From Mammaliicoccus lentus (GTDB taxonomy: Bacteria; Bacillota; Bacilli; Staphylococcales; Staphylococcaceae), in the NCBI RefSeq assembly GCF_002902755.1, contig NZ_PPRS01000073.1, positions 1-64,000 of the forward strand: a stretch of DNA of 64,000 bases, in the 5' to 3' direction. Below the pieces are notes generated by a model. That model was not told the DNA's origin. It saw nothing but the letters and a program-made list of their open reading frames with translations, and made no database searches. A program made the position numbers and the translations under genes. How positions within the stretch are numbered: position 1 is the first letter of the stretch; every line of letters begins with the position of its first letter. Shown here piece by piece: positions 47,093 to 57,633 of the stretch.

Positions 47093-49786
47093 ATGGCACA
47101 AAGATACGCGGTTGTAGATTTAGAAACAACTGGTAATCAAATACAATATGACGAGATTATACAAATTGGTATAACTTTTGTAGAAGGTTTCAAAGTCGTG
47201 GATACATATCATACATATGTAAAAACAGATTTAGAAATCCCATCTTTTATACAAGCTTTAACAAACATAACAGAACAAGACTTATTTGAAGCACCTTATT
47301 TTGAAGAAGTTAGCAAATCCCTTTACGCACAGCTAAAAGATTGTGTATTTGTTGCGCATAATGTTTTATTTGATTTAAATTTCTTAAAATCTCACTTTGA
47401 AAAACATCAAATTGAATTTGAACCAAAATTAGCGATAGACACGATGGAGTTATTTAAAATTGCTTTCCCACAAGAAGAAAGTTATCAATTAAGTGAATTA
47501 AGCCAATCTTTAGAAGTAGATTTAAATCAAGCACATAGTGCAGATGAAGATGCGAAAGCAACAGCCTTATTATTTATTAAAGCTATTAAAAAAATAGAAT
47601 CATTACCGATAGACACAATTAAACAATTATATTATTTATCGAAATCTTTAAAATATAACTTAAGTGACGTGCTTTTCGAAATCGTAAGAACTTCTCAAGG
47701 TAAAGAAGAATCACTGCATAATATTAAAAAATATCAAAATATATATTATTTAAAGCAAAAACCTATAAAGAAATCTAGTAGTAAAGATACGATTTCTATT
47801 GATGAAGCGTATGAAAGAATTTTAGAAAAGTTCGGATTTGATTATCGTAAAGAACAATATCAACTTGTTCAACAGTTATTTGATTCGTTACTGCATAATG
47901 AAAATGCGTTGATTGAAGCGCCTCTAGGTAGTGGCAAATCTATGAGTTTCGTTCTTGCATCTTTATTATATTATTTAGAAACTGGCGAACATATTCTCGT
48001 TTCGACACATACTAAATTATTACAAAATCAACTATTAGAACAAGAATTTAACAAAGTATTAGATGTGCTCAATCTTGATTTGAAAGCTATGATTATTAAA
48101 AGTAAAGATCATTATATATCTTTAGGTTTAATTTTGAATATTTTACAAGATGACACTGACAATTATGAAGCTACAATTCTTAAAATGCAGCTTTTAGTAT
48201 GGATACTTGAAACTGAAACTGGAGACATCGAACAATTGCACTTAAAAGGTGGACAAAAAGTATTTTTCGAACAAAAAAGAACTACTTATGTACCTTTTAA
48301 AAATGATATACATTACTATCAATTTGTTAAGGAAAGTGCGAATCATGTAGAAATAGGGATAACTAATCATGCACACTTACTTCAACATAGTACAGAAGAC
48401 ACTGTATACCTATTATTTAAACACATAATTGTAGATGAAGCGCACAGAATACAAGACTACGCTTTAAATCAAGTAACTGATGTATTAAGCTATCAACACA
48501 TTAAATATCACCTTGGTTTATTAGGTAAAAATGAACAAGAGAAATTATTTAAGAGGTTGGATAAGTTAGAAAACAGAAGAGTTATAGAACAATATCCAAT
48601 TGAACCGATTGATATTTATCAACTAAAACGAGATATAGATTTATTGCATGAACAAAATGAAAATTTATTTGATAATTTAATGGATCAAATTAACGAAAAA
48701 CATCATAATCAGCAACAATATGACAATCAAATCCATTACTTTTATGATTTAGAAATTGATGAGATTTCCGAAATTTTCAAGAAGCAAATTAGTACAATAA
48801 ATCAAATATTATCAAGATTCAAATCTTATACACATGCTCATATAAAAGCATTTAGAAAAGAGCTTATTTATATTTATCATCAATATACTAAAATTTATAA
48901 TATGATAAAAGCAGGGCAAGTGCCGTTTGTTTCTATAAAAAAATTATCCCAGAAATCAACACTTTCTTTATTTGTAAAAAAAGAAGAAGTGAAAGATTTA
49001 TTAAATGAAGTATTCATAGAACAGTTTAATAGTAATATATTTATTTCAGGGACTTTAACAGTTAATGAATCATTTAACTCGTTTAAATCAATGTTTCCAG
49101 ATGATATAGCATTTAAAAGCTATTTCCTAAATGATATATACGATTTAAAAAATCAAGCATCATGTTTCGTTCCAGAAAACATGCCACAATATCAATACCA
49201 AGACCAAGATGAATACATTGAAACAATCGTGCATTATTTATCAGCTTTTGTAACTGAAACCAATCAAAAATGTTTAGTTTTATTTACCAATTATTCAATG
49301 TTATATCAAGCTTATCGATATATGGAAGAACTAGAAATGTTTAGTGATTATGTCATTTTAATGCAGCAACAACATTCGCACGTCTATAAATTAGTACAAC
49401 AATTTAATCAGTTTGATAAAACGATATTGTTAGGTACTTTGTCATTCTTTGAAGGCTTCGATTATCAATCTGCCGGAATAAAATGTGTCATGATGACAAA
49501 ATTACCGTTTATACATCAAGACGACCCAAGATATCATCTGATGAAAGATGAATTTGAAAATCCTTTTAAAGATTTTGTTTTGCCTGATGCAGTAACAAAA
49601 TTCAGACAAGGTATTGGCAGATTAATTCGTAACAAACATGATCAAGGCTTACTTGTGTGCTTTGACAGAAGAATTTTAGATAGTACTTATAGTAAATTTT
49701 TCATTAATGCTTTAGGAGAAATACCTGTTATAGAAGGCGACATAGATAAATTTACAGATAAGCTAAGAAAATATTCAAACAGATAG
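47093..49786 (+). CDS. dinG: 3'-5' exonuclease DinG
   Basis: 897 residues: an N-terminal DEDD exonuclease (about 1-165; YAVVDLETTG, HNVLFDLNFL, HSADEDAKAT) joined to an XPD/DinG-type helicase. Walker A is APLGSGKS and Walker B VDEAH. No cysteine cluster is seen between them, so the iron-sulfur site of E. coli DinG is absent, as in S. aureus where the protein acts as an exonuclease. I chose ATG 47093 after AGGAGAG. Confidence 0.93.
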   Translation: MAQRYAVVDLETTGNQIQYDEIIQIGITFVEGFKVVDTYHTYVKTDLEIPSFIQALTNITEQDLFEAPYFEEVSKSLYAQLKDCVFVAHNVLFDLNFLKSHFEKHQIEFEPKLAIDTMELFKIAFPQEESYQLSELSQSLEVDLNQAHSADEDAKATALLFIKAIKKIESLPIDTIKQLYYLSKSLKYNLSDVLFEIVRTSQGKEESLHNIKKYQNIYYLKQKPIKKSSSKDTISIDEAYERILEKFGFDYRKEQYQLVQQLFDSLLHNENALIEAPLGSGKSMSFVLASLLYYLETGEHILVSTHTKLLQNQLLEQEFNKVLDVLNLDLKAMIIKSKDHYISLGLILNILQDDTDNYEATILKMQLLVWILETETGDIEQLHLKGGQKVFFEQKRTTYVPFKNDIHYYQFVKESANHVEIGITNHAHLLQHSTEDTVYLLFKHIIVDEAHRIQDYALNQVTDVLSYQHIKYHLGLLGKNEQEKLFKRLDKLENRRVIEQYPIEPIDIYQLKRDIDLLHEQNENLFDNLMDQINEKHHNQQQYDNQIHYFYDLEIDEISEIFKKQISTINQILSRFKSYTHAHIKAFRKELIYIYHQYTKIYNMIKAGQVPFVSIKKLSQKSTLSLFVKKEEVKDLLNEVFIEQFNSNIFISGTLTVNESFNSFKSMFPDDIAFKSYFLNDIYDLKNQASCFVPENMPQYQYQDQDEYIETIVHYLSAFVTETNQKCLVLFTNYSMLYQAYRYMEELEMFSDYVILMQQQHSHVYKLVQQFNQFDKTILLGTLSFFEGFDYQSAGIKCVMMTKLPFIHQDDPRYHLMKDEFENPFKDFVLPDAVTKFRQGIGRLIRNKHDQGLLVCFDRRILDSTYSKFFINALGEIPVIEGDIDKFTDKLRKYSNR

Positions 49787-49848
49787 CAGTTCCATGTATT
49801 ATTTGATAAAATAACAATAGGTAATTTATTTGAATAGGAGAAATAATA

Positions 49849-51141
49849 ATGAACATAACGATTAAACAAGCTAAAGATTATGTCAATCAAGAAGTGACAA
49901 TCGGTGCTTGGATTGCTAACAAGCGATCAAGTGGTAAAATAGCGTTTTTACAATTAAGAGACGGGACAGGCTTTATGCAAGGTGTTGTAGTTAAAGCTGA
50001 AGTTTCGGAAGAAGTATTCCAAACTGCAAAATCTATAAACCAAGAGTCATCTGTATATATCACAGGAACAATTACAGAAGATGACCGTTCTAAATTTGGA
50101 TATGAAATACAAGTAAGTGATATTGAAGTTATTTCAGAATCACATGATTATCCAATCACACCAAAAAATCATGGTACAGAATTCTTGATGGACCACAGAC
50201 ATTTATGGTTACGTTCTAAACGTCAACATGCTGTTATGAAAATTAGAAACGAAATTATTCGTGCGACATATGAATTCTTTAATGACAATGGATTTACAAA
50301 AATAGATCCACCTATATTAACGGGAACTGCACCAGAAGGTACGAGTGAGTTATTCCATACTAAATACTTTGATGAAGATGCATTCTTATCACAAAGTGGC
50401 CAGTTATACTTAGAAGCTGCTGCAATGGCGCACGGAAGAGTATTCAGTTTCGGACCAACTTTCAGAGCAGAAAAATCAAAAACTAGACGTCATCTAATTG
50501 AATTCTGGATGATTGAAGGCGAAGTGGCTTTCATGAACCACGATCAAAGTTTAGAAGTACAAGAAAACTATGTACATCATATAATTAAATCTGTACTTAA
50601 AAACTGTCAATTAGAATTAGAACTATTAGAAAGAGATACTTCTAAATTAGAACAAGTTACAACTCCTTTCCCTCGTATTACTTACGACGAAGCAGTTGAG
50701 TTCTTAATTGAGGAAGGCTTTACTGATATTGAATGGGGAGACGACTTTGGAGCGCCACATGAAACGGCTATCGCTAACCACTACGATAAACCAGTATTCA
50801 TCGTGAACTACCCAACTAAAATTAAACCATTCTATATGGAACCAAATCCAGAAAACCCTGATACAGTATTATGTGCTGACTTAATTGCACCCGAGGGATA
50901 TGGAGAGATTATTGGTGGTTCAGAAAGAATTAATGATTTAGAATTATTAAATCAACGTATTAAAGAATACGGTCTTGATCCAGAAGCTTACGAATACTAC
51001 ACTGACTTAAGAAAATACGGTAGTGTTCCTCATAGTGGTTTTGGATTAGGCCTTGAAAGAACAGTAGCTTGGTTAAGTGGCGTAGAACATGTAAGAGAAA
51101 CATCACCATTCCCAAGATTATTAAATCGCTTATATCCATAG
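49849..51141 (+). CDS. asnS: Asparaginyl-tRNA synthetase
   Basis: It charges tRNA-Asn. The 430 residues have an N-terminal OB-fold anticodon domain (about 15-105) and class II motifs: motif 2 [20 protein letters not shown] and motif 3 [13 protein letters not shown]. No T-box is seen upstream. AGGAGAAA precedes the ATG. Followed by an intergenic repeat with terminator. Confidence 0.96.
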   Translation: MNITIKQAKDYVNQEVTIGAWIANKRSSGKIAFLQLRDGTGFMQGVVVKAEVSEEVFQTAKSINQESSVYITGTITEDDRSKFGYEIQVSDIEVISESHDYPITPKNHGTEFLMDHRHLWLRSKRQHAVMKIRNEIIRATYEFFNDNGFTKIDPPILTGTAPEGTSELFHTKYFDEDAFLSQSGQLYLEAAAMAHGRVFSFGPTFRAEKSKTRRHLIEFWMIEGEVAFMNHDQSLEVQENYVHHIIKSVLKNCQLELELLERDTSKLEQVTTPFPRITYDEAVEFLIEEGFTDIEWGDDFGAPHETAIANHYDKPVFIVNYPTKIKPFYMEPNPENPDTVLCADLIAPEGYGEIIGGSERINDLELLNQRIKEYGLDPEAYEYYTDLRKYGSVPHSGFGLGLERTVAWLSGVEHVRETSPFPRLLNRLYP

Positions 51142-51290
51142 GAAGTGGGACAGAAATCTCATTTAAACCCCACCTCGACAGGATAACTAGATTTGAAAAG
51201 CTTGATATGAGCGTATTATCAATCCTGTCAGTTATGGCTAATATAATGAATGAGTCTGGGACATTTATTTATGTCTCAGACTCTTCTATT
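51141..51290 (+). repeat. Three-hairpin intergenic repeat, copy A
   Basis: Hairpin 1 pairs GTGGG (51145-51149) with CCCAC (51169-51173). Hairpin 2 pairs GACAGGAT (51177-51184) with ATCCTGTC (51222-51229) around the loop core GAAAAGCTTGATATGAGCG. Hairpin 3 pairs GAGTCTGGGACAT (51252-51264) with ATGTCTCAGACTC (51271-51283) and serves as the asnS terminator. Confidence 0.8.
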
Positions 51291-51310
51291 ACAAAGTAGG
51301 TGAAATAAAC

Positions 51311-52003
51311 ATGTACACGAGCCAAATGTTAAAAGAAAAACCGGTTGTAATACAAAGATCTTTATTTAATCATTACGCAGATTTAGGTTTAAATGAAAAA
51401 CAATTTGTTATTTTAATTAAACTATTGGATAAAGAAAATAACAGTGGTCTACAACCACCTTTAGAAGAAGTTCAACAAGGAACGAGTTTATCTATACAAG
51501 AAGTTAGTCACATAGTTAACCAATTATCTTTGCTGAAATGTATAGATATTAAAATCGAAAAAGACGAACAGCATAAATATAATGAGTTTATATCATTCGA
51601 ACCATTGTATGAACAACTTGCTTTAGTTTTAAACGAAAGTACTCAAGAAAATGAAAATGAAAAATTGAATATTCAATTCAAAAATTTGTTCCAAGAATTT
51701 GAATCTACTTTTGGTAGACCTTTAACACCTCTAGAAGTACAAACACTCAATCACTGGATTGATAGTGACAAACATTCTAACGAGCTGATTATGAGCGCTC
51801 TAAACGAAGCACACAGTTTAGAAAAATTGAGTTTTAAATATATAGATAGAATTTTATTAAATTGGAAAAAGAAAAATATCACAACAGTTTCTTCTTCTAA
51901 ACAAGAAAGTGAAAAATTTAATCAAAGTAAAAAAGTAAAACATAATGTTAATTTAATCCCAACTTTTGATTGGGTGAATGGGGAGAATCCTTATGATAAG
52001 TAA
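51311..52003 (+). CDS. dnaD: DNA replication initiation protein DnaD
   Basis: A primosome component that acts with DnaA, DnaB and DnaI at origin and restart sites. The 230 residues have an N-terminal winged-helix oligomerisation domain (about 1-110) and a C-terminal DnaD/DnaB2 domain (about 125-200, with EFESTFGRPLTPLEVQTL and the YIDRILLNWKKK helix). The stop overlaps the natural start region of nth. Confidence 0.93.
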   Translation: MYTSQMLKEKPVVIQRSLFNHYADLGLNEKQFVILIKLLDKENNSGLQPPLEEVQQGTSLSIQEVSHIVNQLSLLKCIDIKIEKDEQHKYNEFISFEPLYEQLALVLNESTQENENEKLNIQFKNLFQEFESTFGRPLTPLEVQTLNHWIDSDKHSNELIMSALNEAHSLEKLSFKYIDRILLNWKKKNITTVSSSKQESEKFNQSKKVKHNVNLIPTFDWVNGENPYDK

Positions 52004-52018
52004 AAAAAAGCATTAGAA
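51979..52018 (+). other. Out-of-frame natural start of nth at an A8 tract
   Basis: GGGGAG (51980-51985) and ATG 51993 form a good translation start, but the frame reads ATG ATA AGT AAA AAA AAG CAT TAG. Adding one A to the eight-A run (52002-52009) would give the expected MISKKKALEM leader and join the nth frame. Confidence 0.7.
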
Positions 52019-52660
52019 ATGGTTGATGTAATTGACGGGATGTTTCCTGATGCTGAATGCGAACTTAGACATGATAATCCTCTCGAACTTACAATTGCAG
52101 TATTACTATCTGCCCAATGTACAGACGTCTTAGTCAATAAAGTTACAAAATCTTTATTTGAAAAGTACAAAACACCTGAAGATTATTTAAATGTAAGTTT
52201 AGAAGAATTACAAGATGATATTAGATCGATAGGTTTATACCGCAATAAAGCTAAAAACATACAGAAATTATGCCAATCATTATTAGATAACTATGATGGT
52301 ATCGTTCCACAAACACATAAAGAACTAGAATCATTAGCTGGAGTAGGTAGAAAAACAGCTAACGTAGTCATGAGTGTTGCTTTTGGAGAACCATCACTAG
52401 CAGTGGATACACATGTAGAACGTGTTTCAAAACGATTAGGAATATGTAGAATTAAAGATAATGTTCGACAAGTAGAAGATAGACTATGTAGCATTATCCC
52501 TAGAGAACGTTGGACGAAAAGTCATCATCAACTTATATTCTTCGGAAGATACCATTGTGTAAGTCGTAAACCAAAATGTGAAGTATGTCCTTTATTAGAT
52601 GATTGTAGAGAAGGGCAAAAACGATTAAGAGCAGGATTAGTAAAGGTTGATGGCGCATGA
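52019..52660 (+). CDS. nth: Endonuclease III
   Basis: A DNA glycosylase/AP lyase for oxidised pyrimidines. 213 residues are readable from ATG 52019: helix-hairpin-helix LAGVGRKTANVV with the catalytic Lys, catalytic Asp in AVDTHVERV, and the 4Fe-4S loop CVSRKPKCEVCPLLDDC. The usual first nine residues are cut off by a frame change at an A8 run, and ATG 52019 has no ribosome site. All catalytic parts are present, so the protein is functional if translated. Confidence 0.88.
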   Translation: MVDVIDGMFPDAECELRHDNPLELTIAVLLSAQCTDVLVNKVTKSLFEKYKTPEDYLNVSLEELQDDIRSIGLYRNKAKNIQKLCQSLLDNYDGIVPQTHKELESLAGVGRKTANVVMSVAFGEPSLAVDTHVERVSKRLGICRIKDNVRQVEDRLCSIIPRERWTKSHHQLIFFGRYHCVSRKPKCEVCPLLDDCREGQKRLRAGLVKVDGA

Positions 52661-52998
52661 TAGATAAAAACGACTTTCTAGAACTAGAAGAACAAATAGA
52701 ACCGTTAGTAAAGCAAAAGCAATTAAAAACTGATATAGCACGTCAACTTCTAGATCAATATTACAAACTAATTATGGACTATTTTAAACAAATCAATGAA
52801 ATAGAAGAGTTTGATATAGGTAATATAGAACAATATCCAGTAGTACCTATGAACTTTTCAGAAAGATATCAATATATTAATCAGCGAATCTATCACTTTA
52901 TGGGATATAGACAAATGGTGACACTTAAAGATGAATTGATTAAGATGAATGCGAGATATCAATTGCAACTAAAAAGAAAACGAAACTCACAAAAATAA
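52657..52998 (+). CDS. YpoC-like protein
   Basis: 113 residues, helical and charged, no known catalytic motif. The dnaD-nth-ypoC order is that of Bacillus, and this is the basis of the call. The ATG overlaps the nth stop (ATGA). Function unknown. A strong terminator follows. Confidence 0.7.
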   Translation: MIDKNDFLELEEQIEPLVKQKQLKTDIARQLLDQYYKLIMDYFKQINEIEEFDIGNIEQYPVVPMNFSERYQYINQRIYHFMGYRQMVTLKDELIKMNARYQLQLKRKRNSQK

Positions 52999-53003
52999 AA
53001 GGT

Positions 53004-53044
53004 CTTTTCATTAGATAAATTATTCTAATGAAAAGGCTTTTTTA
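53004..53044 (+). terminator. Terminator after the ypoC-like gene
   Basis: CTTTTCATTAGA (53004-53015) pairs with TCTAATGAAAAG (53024-53035), with a T run. Confidence 0.9.
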
Positions 53045-53070
53045 TTGGACGAGGAATTTATATTTATGGG

Positions 53071-53157
53071 GGCTAAAGAGCTTGTTTGAATGGACTTGCA
53101 CGTTAGCAGGTGATTTTACATTTATTATTGTCACGTTTTCTAAGAAATGACAACAAC
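53071..53157 (-). repeat. Two-hairpin intergenic repeat, copy 1
   Basis: The reverse complement matches 59333-59420 along about 88 nt, including TGTAAAATCAC, GCTAACGTGCAAGTCC and AAACAAGCTC. GCTAAAG/CGTTAGC and TTGTCA/TGACAA arms form two weak hairpins. It lies between convergent ypoC and pbp2. Confidence 0.7.
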
Positions 53158-53192
53158 TGCGCCCTAAACAACACTATTTTGTATCATACAAA

Positions 53193-53224
53193 AAAATGGT
53201 AGCTCATATGAGCTACCATTTTTC
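53193..53224 (-). terminator. Terminator after pbp2
   Basis: AATGGTAGCTCATATGAGCTACCATT is a perfect palindrome (centre near 53208) with A and T runs on its flanks, right after the pbp2 stop on the minus strand. Confidence 0.85.
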
Positions 53225-53225
53225 T

Positions 53226-55589
53226 TTAATTTTCATCTTTTGCTTGTTCTGCAGCTTGTTCTGCTGAACTAGAGCTGGATGAGCTATTAGTGGAACTATC
53301 ACTTGAGGAATCATCTTCATCACCATCAGAGTCGGAGTCAGAGGATTCTTCAGTTGTAGGTTGTTCCGTTGTTACATCTTCATTACGTGCTTGTTGTGGA
53401 GATGTATTAGATTGTGTTGAATTCTGTGTTGAGTTTCTTTGTGTTGTTTGTGCTTCATTTGTATTTACGTTGTTATTGTTGTTTGAGAAATTGTAACTGT
53501 CATTGTTTTCTTGTTCGTTGCCAGTGTCTGGTGATGAACTAGTTGTTGTTTGATTATCCTCATTACCAGCAACACTTAAGCTCTTGCCGCTACCTGATAC
53601 TGAATCTGGTTTTTCAAAGTCAGTGCCATCGTAACTTGAAATTTGACTCATTACATCTTTGAATAACGTTTGTGGTTTTACTTGTTCGTCATGTCCTAAG
53701 AATGAGTTTTCACCGTATTCTTTAACTTTAGTGAAGCCCATCCATACTGACATTGTGTACTGTGGTGTATAACCAGTAATCCAAACGTCTTTAGCTGCAT
53801 TTTCAGGTAAGTTATATTCAGTGTAAACTTCGTCACCATAAGTACCTGTACCTGTCTTAGCAGCTACGTTAAGTCCGCTAATACCCATTCCGTAAGCTGA
53901 ACCATAAGGATCGAATGTTCCTTTAAGCATTTCAGTTAACATATAAGCAGTGTAATCTTCCATAGCTTTATGGCTTTCTTTAGAGAACTTAATTGTTTCA
54001 TCATCTTGTGTTACAACTTTTCTTATTGATTTAGCTTCGTTGTATGTTCCGCCGTTACCCATAGAAGCAAATGCTGATGCTAATTGAGTAGTGGAGAATT
54101 CAGATTGTGAACCACCAAGTACTTCTGATGGACCGATTGTATCTTTATAATTTAAGTTTACTTTAGATGCGAAGTCTCTAACAGCTTTCTCACCAGCGTT
54201 TTGGTTTGTTTCTTGCCAAGCTTTTAATGCTGGTATGTTATAAGATCTTGCAAGTGCATCAGCCATTGTTACTGAGCCATGTCCTTTACCATCATAGTTC
54301 TTAAATATGCTACCGTTAATATTATATTCATTTTCATCTTGGAACTTATGGTTTGTAGCATACTGCATATTTTCAATAGCTGGACCATAAGCAAGTAATG
54401 GTTTTAATGATGAACCAGTAGGGTGGGCATCTGTTGCTTGGTTTCTATCTACAACATCTTTATAATTCTTACCACCACTAATACCTACAAGTTTACCAGT
54501 CTTCGTATCTACTATTGAAGAACCAGCAATTTGGTCATCGTTTTTATAGAATGTACCATTGTCGATTGAATCTTGTAATGTTTTTTGTACACCTTTGTCC
54601 ATATTTGTGTAAATCTTAAGTCCGCTTGTCATAATATCGTTTAATGACTGTTTCTTGAATGCTTTGTTTTCTTTAAGTTCTTGTTTAACGTAGTTAACAT
54701 ATGATGCATATTCATTGTCTGGTGTTTCAGTCATTGCATCGTTTCTTTCTTCTACAGTACGTTTGATTAAGTTTTTATCTATTGGTGTATCTTGTGCTTC
54801 TTTCATTTCTTTCTTAGAAATTCTACCATGTCTTTCCATTAAGTAGAGTACAGTATCTTTACGCTTTTCAGCACCTTCAGGATTATCATATATATTATAT
54901 TGGTTAGGTACTTGAGGTAAACCAGCTAAATAAGCAGTTTCGGCTAAATTAAGATCTTTTAGCTTCTTATCAAAATAATATTTAGCAGCTGTTTGAGAAC
55001 CGTAAATACCATCTGAATAGTAGATTTTATTTAAATACATTTCAAAGATTTCATCTTTAGAGTATTCTTGTTCTAATCTGTATGAAAGATAAGCTTCTTG
55101 TGCTTTTCTCTCTACTGATTTCTTATCTGTTAAGAATGAGCGTTTAACAACTTGTTGTGTTAATGTTGAAGCACCTTGTGAGCCAAATCCGCCCGTAAAG
55201 TTTTTCATAACAGCTCCAGATAAACGTTTGTAGTCTAAAGCACCATGTTCATAAAATCGATTATCTTCTGTTGCTAATACTGCATCTTTCATTTTGTCAG
55301 GAACATCATCAAATTTTACGTGTTCACGTTTTTGTCCCATGTATAAGGTTGTTACGAGGTTGTCGTTCTTATCGTAAATCTTAGTTGGTAATTGGTCTTT
55401 CAAAGCACTTTCATTGAAAGCAGGAGCTTTCCAAGCATAGTATGCAAATAATAGAACACCTACTATGACCATTGCCAAAAATGCTAGAACAAGGATACCA
55501 AACACCTTGATTATAGTTCTTTTGATATTCCTCTTCTTCTTAGGTTGTTCTTTGTTATTTTTACTATTAGAAGCTTTTGATTTACTCAT
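53226..55589 (-). CDS. pbp2: Penicillin-binding protein 2 (bifunctional transglycosylase/transpeptidase)
   Basis: It polymerises and cross-links peptidoglycan. The 787 residues have a cytoplasmic Lys/Arg-rich start, one membrane helix (about 29-53), a GT51 transglycosylase with [15 protein letters not shown], and a transpeptidase with SSLK (in [13 protein letters not shown]), SYN (in LARSYNIPA) and KTG (in AAKTGTGT). A disordered Ser/Asn/Thr/Glu-rich tail of about 110 residues follows. It overlaps recU by ATGA. Confidence 0.95.
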   Translation of the reverse strand: MSKSKASNSKNNKEQPKKKRNIKRTIIKVFGILVLAFLAMVIVGVLLFAYYAWKAPAFNESALKDQLPTKIYDKNDNLVTTLYMGQKREHVKFDDVPDKMKDAVLATEDNRFYEHGALDYKRLSGAVMKNFTGGFGSQGASTLTQQVVKRSFLTDKKSVERKAQEAYLSYRLEQEYSKDEIFEMYLNKIYYSDGIYGSQTAAKYYFDKKLKDLNLAETAYLAGLPQVPNQYNIYDNPEGAEKRKDTVLYLMERHGRISKKEMKEAQDTPIDKNLIKRTVEERNDAMTETPDNEYASYVNYVKQELKENKAFKKQSLNDIMTSGLKIYTNMDKGVQKTLQDSIDNGTFYKNDDQIAGSSIVDTKTGKLVGISGGKNYKDVVDRNQATDAHPTGSSLKPLLAYGPAIENMQYATNHKFQDENEYNINGSIFKNYDGKGHGSVTMADALARSYNIPALKAWQETNQNAGEKAVRDFASKVNLNYKDTIGPSEVLGGSQSEFSTTQLASAFASMGNGGTYNEAKSIRKVVTQDDETIKFSKESHKAMEDYTAYMLTEMLKGTFDPYGSAYGMGISGLNVAAKTGTGTYGDEVYTEYNLPENAAKDVWITGYTPQYTMSVWMGFTKVKEYGENSFLGHDEQVKPQTLFKDVMSQISSYDGTDFEKPDSVSGSGKSLSVAGNEDNQTTTSSSPDTGNEQENNDSYNFSNNNNNVNTNEAQTTQRNSTQNSTQSNTSPQQARNEDVTTEQPTTEESSDSDSDGDEDDSSSDSSTNSSSSSSSAEQAAEQAKDEN

Positions 55590-56212
55590 TTGAGCGCCTC
55601 ACTTTCTATTTTTATCAATTGATCAACTATTTTTATGTAGTCTATTCTAGGTCTATATTGGTAAGGAATTAAATAACCATCTCTTTCGATTTCTTGTTTA
55701 GTGATTGATTTTTTGCCTCCTGATTTATATCTGTCCCAATATACCATGAATTTCCTAAAAGGCAATAAAAATACGCTATCATGGTAGCTGAATTTTATCA
55801 ATAAAAAACATATGCCTTTTTGTTTTAAAATTTGGTTCATGTGAGAAACTTGATGATCATGAATGTTATTTAAAGGGAAACTCGTTTTGTTTTTAGTTTC
55901 TTTGGCTTCAAAGTCAATATAATATCCTTGGTAAATACCATTATAATCTGTAGTAGAAGGCTTTCTAAAATAAGCTTCCTTAATAACAGCTTTTTGTCTC
56001 TTCGGATAATCTACATCAACAATTTGCACTGGTGTCGGTTTTTTATGAATAACTGCGATTTCTTCTAATCTATAAAATTGATTAGATTTATCAATTTCCT
56101 CTTCTAAATTCATCCCACGTTTACCATATTGTATTTTACTATAATTTGTCTGGGTTTGCCGTGAGACTTTAGAAGTATTTTTTGAAACTTTTTTACCATT
56201 TGGATAATTCAA
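55586..56212 (-). CDS. recU: Holliday junction resolvase RecU
   Basis: It cuts Holliday junctions in recombination. From TTG 56212 it has 208 residues and begins [11 protein letters not shown], as S. aureus RecU does. AGGTGA is well spaced for this TTG; the ATG two codons upstream overlaps it. Catalytic residues lie in [20 protein letters not shown], with the metal-binding Asp and Glu-Ala-Lys. The recU-pbp2 pair is conserved in Firmicutes. Confidence 0.94.
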   Translation of the reverse strand: MNYPNGKKVSKNTSKVSRQTQTNYSKIQYGKRGMNLEEEIDKSNQFYRLEEIAVIHKKPTPVQIVDVDYPKRQKAVIKEAYFRKPSTTDYNGIYQGYYIDFEAKETKNKTSFPLNNIHDHQVSHMNQILKQKGICFLLIKFSYHDSVFLLPFRKFMVYWDRYKSGGKKSITKQEIERDGYLIPYQYRPRIDYIKIVDQLIKIESEALK

Positions 56213-56380
56213 ATACATCACCTAACTTTACTTCATAAAAACTCTACATATTATACCTTATTTCATTATAAGTTACAAAAGTTTTTTATGAAACATATAT
56301 ATTCTAGAACATACCTAGTTATGTTATCATTTTATCGTGAGGTATTATAAATTACAAACTGATTGATAGTAGGGATAAAA

Positions 56381-56710
56381 ATGATTGAAACACTTTTAAA
56401 TAAACTTACTGAAATGCAAGAAATTTTTAGTAACGCTAAAAATGATCATGAATATGATTTCTATAAAGATGTTGTACCTTTTGTTGAATATGTAGATGAA
56501 TGTCTAGAACAATTTATACAACATAAAAATACAATATTACAATTACAATATATGAATGAACAAAAGTTCGAATTATTAATAGATAACTATAAAGAATTAT
56601 CAGTAGAATGCCATTATAAACGTACAAGTAAAAAACTATTTCTAGAAAAACATAAAGCTGTTCAACATGATTTAAAATATATACAAACACATTTAGGTGA
56701 TTTGTCATGA
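56381..56710 (+). CDS. DUF1798 family protein (YppE-like)
   Basis: 109 residues, a small all-helical soluble protein. It resembles YppE in length and in its position between recU and ypsA. I chose ATG 56381 after AGGGAT. The ypsA ATG overlaps its stop by 4 bp. Function unknown. Confidence 0.72.
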   Translation: MIETLLNKLTEMQEIFSNAKNDHEYDFYKDVVPFVEYVDECLEQFIQHKNTILQLQYMNEQKFELLIDNYKELSVECHYKRTSKKLFLEKHKAVQHDLKYIQTHLGDLS

Positions 56711-57267
56711 GTTCTATTTATTTTACAGGGTATAAGCCTTTTGAGTTAAATATTTTTAAAGATGACCAACCAGAAGTAAAAGTCATTAAAGCTTATATTA
56801 AAGAATTGATAGAAAATGAAATAGAAGAGGGGCTTGAATGGGTTATTATTTCAGGACAGCTTGGTTTTGAATTATGGTCCGCTGAAGTTACGATTGATTT
56901 AAAAAATAAATACCCAGATTTAAAGCTCGCAGTTTTGACTCCTTTTCTAAATCATTTTAATAAATGGAATGAAACAAACCAGCAAAAGTATCAAAACATC
57001 GTCATGAATGCTGACTATGTCAACGCTATACATCAAAGTGAATATCAAGGCGCGTTTCAATTTCAACAAGCTAATGATTTCATTTTAGATAATACTGACA
57101 AGACCATTTTATTTTATGACGACGAACAAGAAGCTTCACCAAAGTACTTTAAGACTAAGTTAGTTGATTTTGCGGAAAAGACAAATTATACTTATAATGT
57201 TATAACATTCATGGATTTACAGGATTTTATGGAATTTAATTATAATAATGGAAATGAATCTTATTAA
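56707..57267 (+). CDS. ypsA: DUF1273 family protein YpsA
   Basis: 186 residues with a Rossmann-like SLOG-type fold, as in B. subtilis YpsA. The segment WVIISGQLGFELWSAEV is the likely nucleotide-binding turn. In staphylococci and Bacillus it has been linked to cell division, and it sits beside gpsB here. Precise activity unknown. Confidence 0.88.
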   Translation: MSSIYFTGYKPFELNIFKDDQPEVKVIKAYIKELIENEIEEGLEWVIISGQLGFELWSAEVTIDLKNKYPDLKLAVLTPFLNHFNKWNETNQQKYQNIVMNADYVNAIHQSEYQGAFQFQQANDFILDNTDKTILFYDDEQEASPKYFKTKLVDFAEKTNYTYNVITFMDLQDFMEFNYNNGNESY

Positions 57268-57280
57268 ATGAGGTGTAAAA

Positions 57281-57595
57281 ATGGCTGATGTAACTTTGAA
57301 GTTATCTGCTAAAGATATTTACGAGAAAGAATTTGAAAGAGGTCTAAGAGGTTTCAAGACTGAAGAAGTCGATGCATTTTTAGATGACATTATTTCTGAT
57401 TATCAAAAAATGGCAGACTTAAATAATGAAGTCATTAAATTAACTGAAGAAAATAGTAAATTAAATAAAGAAATCGAACAATTAAGGATTAGAGTTGCCT
57501 CAGGTAGACCACAAGGCTCTCAACAATACAGCTCTAATAACGTCGATATTTTAAAGAGAATTTCAAATCTTGAAAAAGCTGTATTTGGTGAATAA
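57281..57595 (+). CDS. gpsB: Cell division protein GpsB
   Basis: A 104-residue DivIVA-like septal protein. The N-terminal domain [20 protein letters not shown] binds membranes or partner proteins, followed by a coiled coil (about 30-70) and a short C-terminal trimerisation part ([14 protein letters not shown]). GAGGTG precedes the ATG. It coordinates peptidoglycan synthases such as PBP2 encoded nearby. Confidence 0.95.
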   Translation: MADVTLKLSAKDIYEKEFERGLRGFKTEEVDAFLDDIISDYQKMADLNNEVIKLTEENSKLNKEIEQLRIRVASGRPQGSQQYSSNNVDILKRISNLEKAVFGE

Positions 57596-57622
57596 AAGAT
57601 AGTTATTAATCATATTTTATGA

Positions 57623-57628
57623 TATAAT
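57623..57628 (+). promoter_or_regulatory. rnpB promoter -10 box
   Basis: TATAAT at 57623-57628, placing the RNA start near 57635. The -35 is weak. Confidence 0.6.
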
Positions 57629-57633
57629 TCTTC

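Noticed and set aside
49787-49848. T-box leader before asnS
   Set aside because: The gap is only 62 bp, too short, and has no specifier or antiterminator motif.
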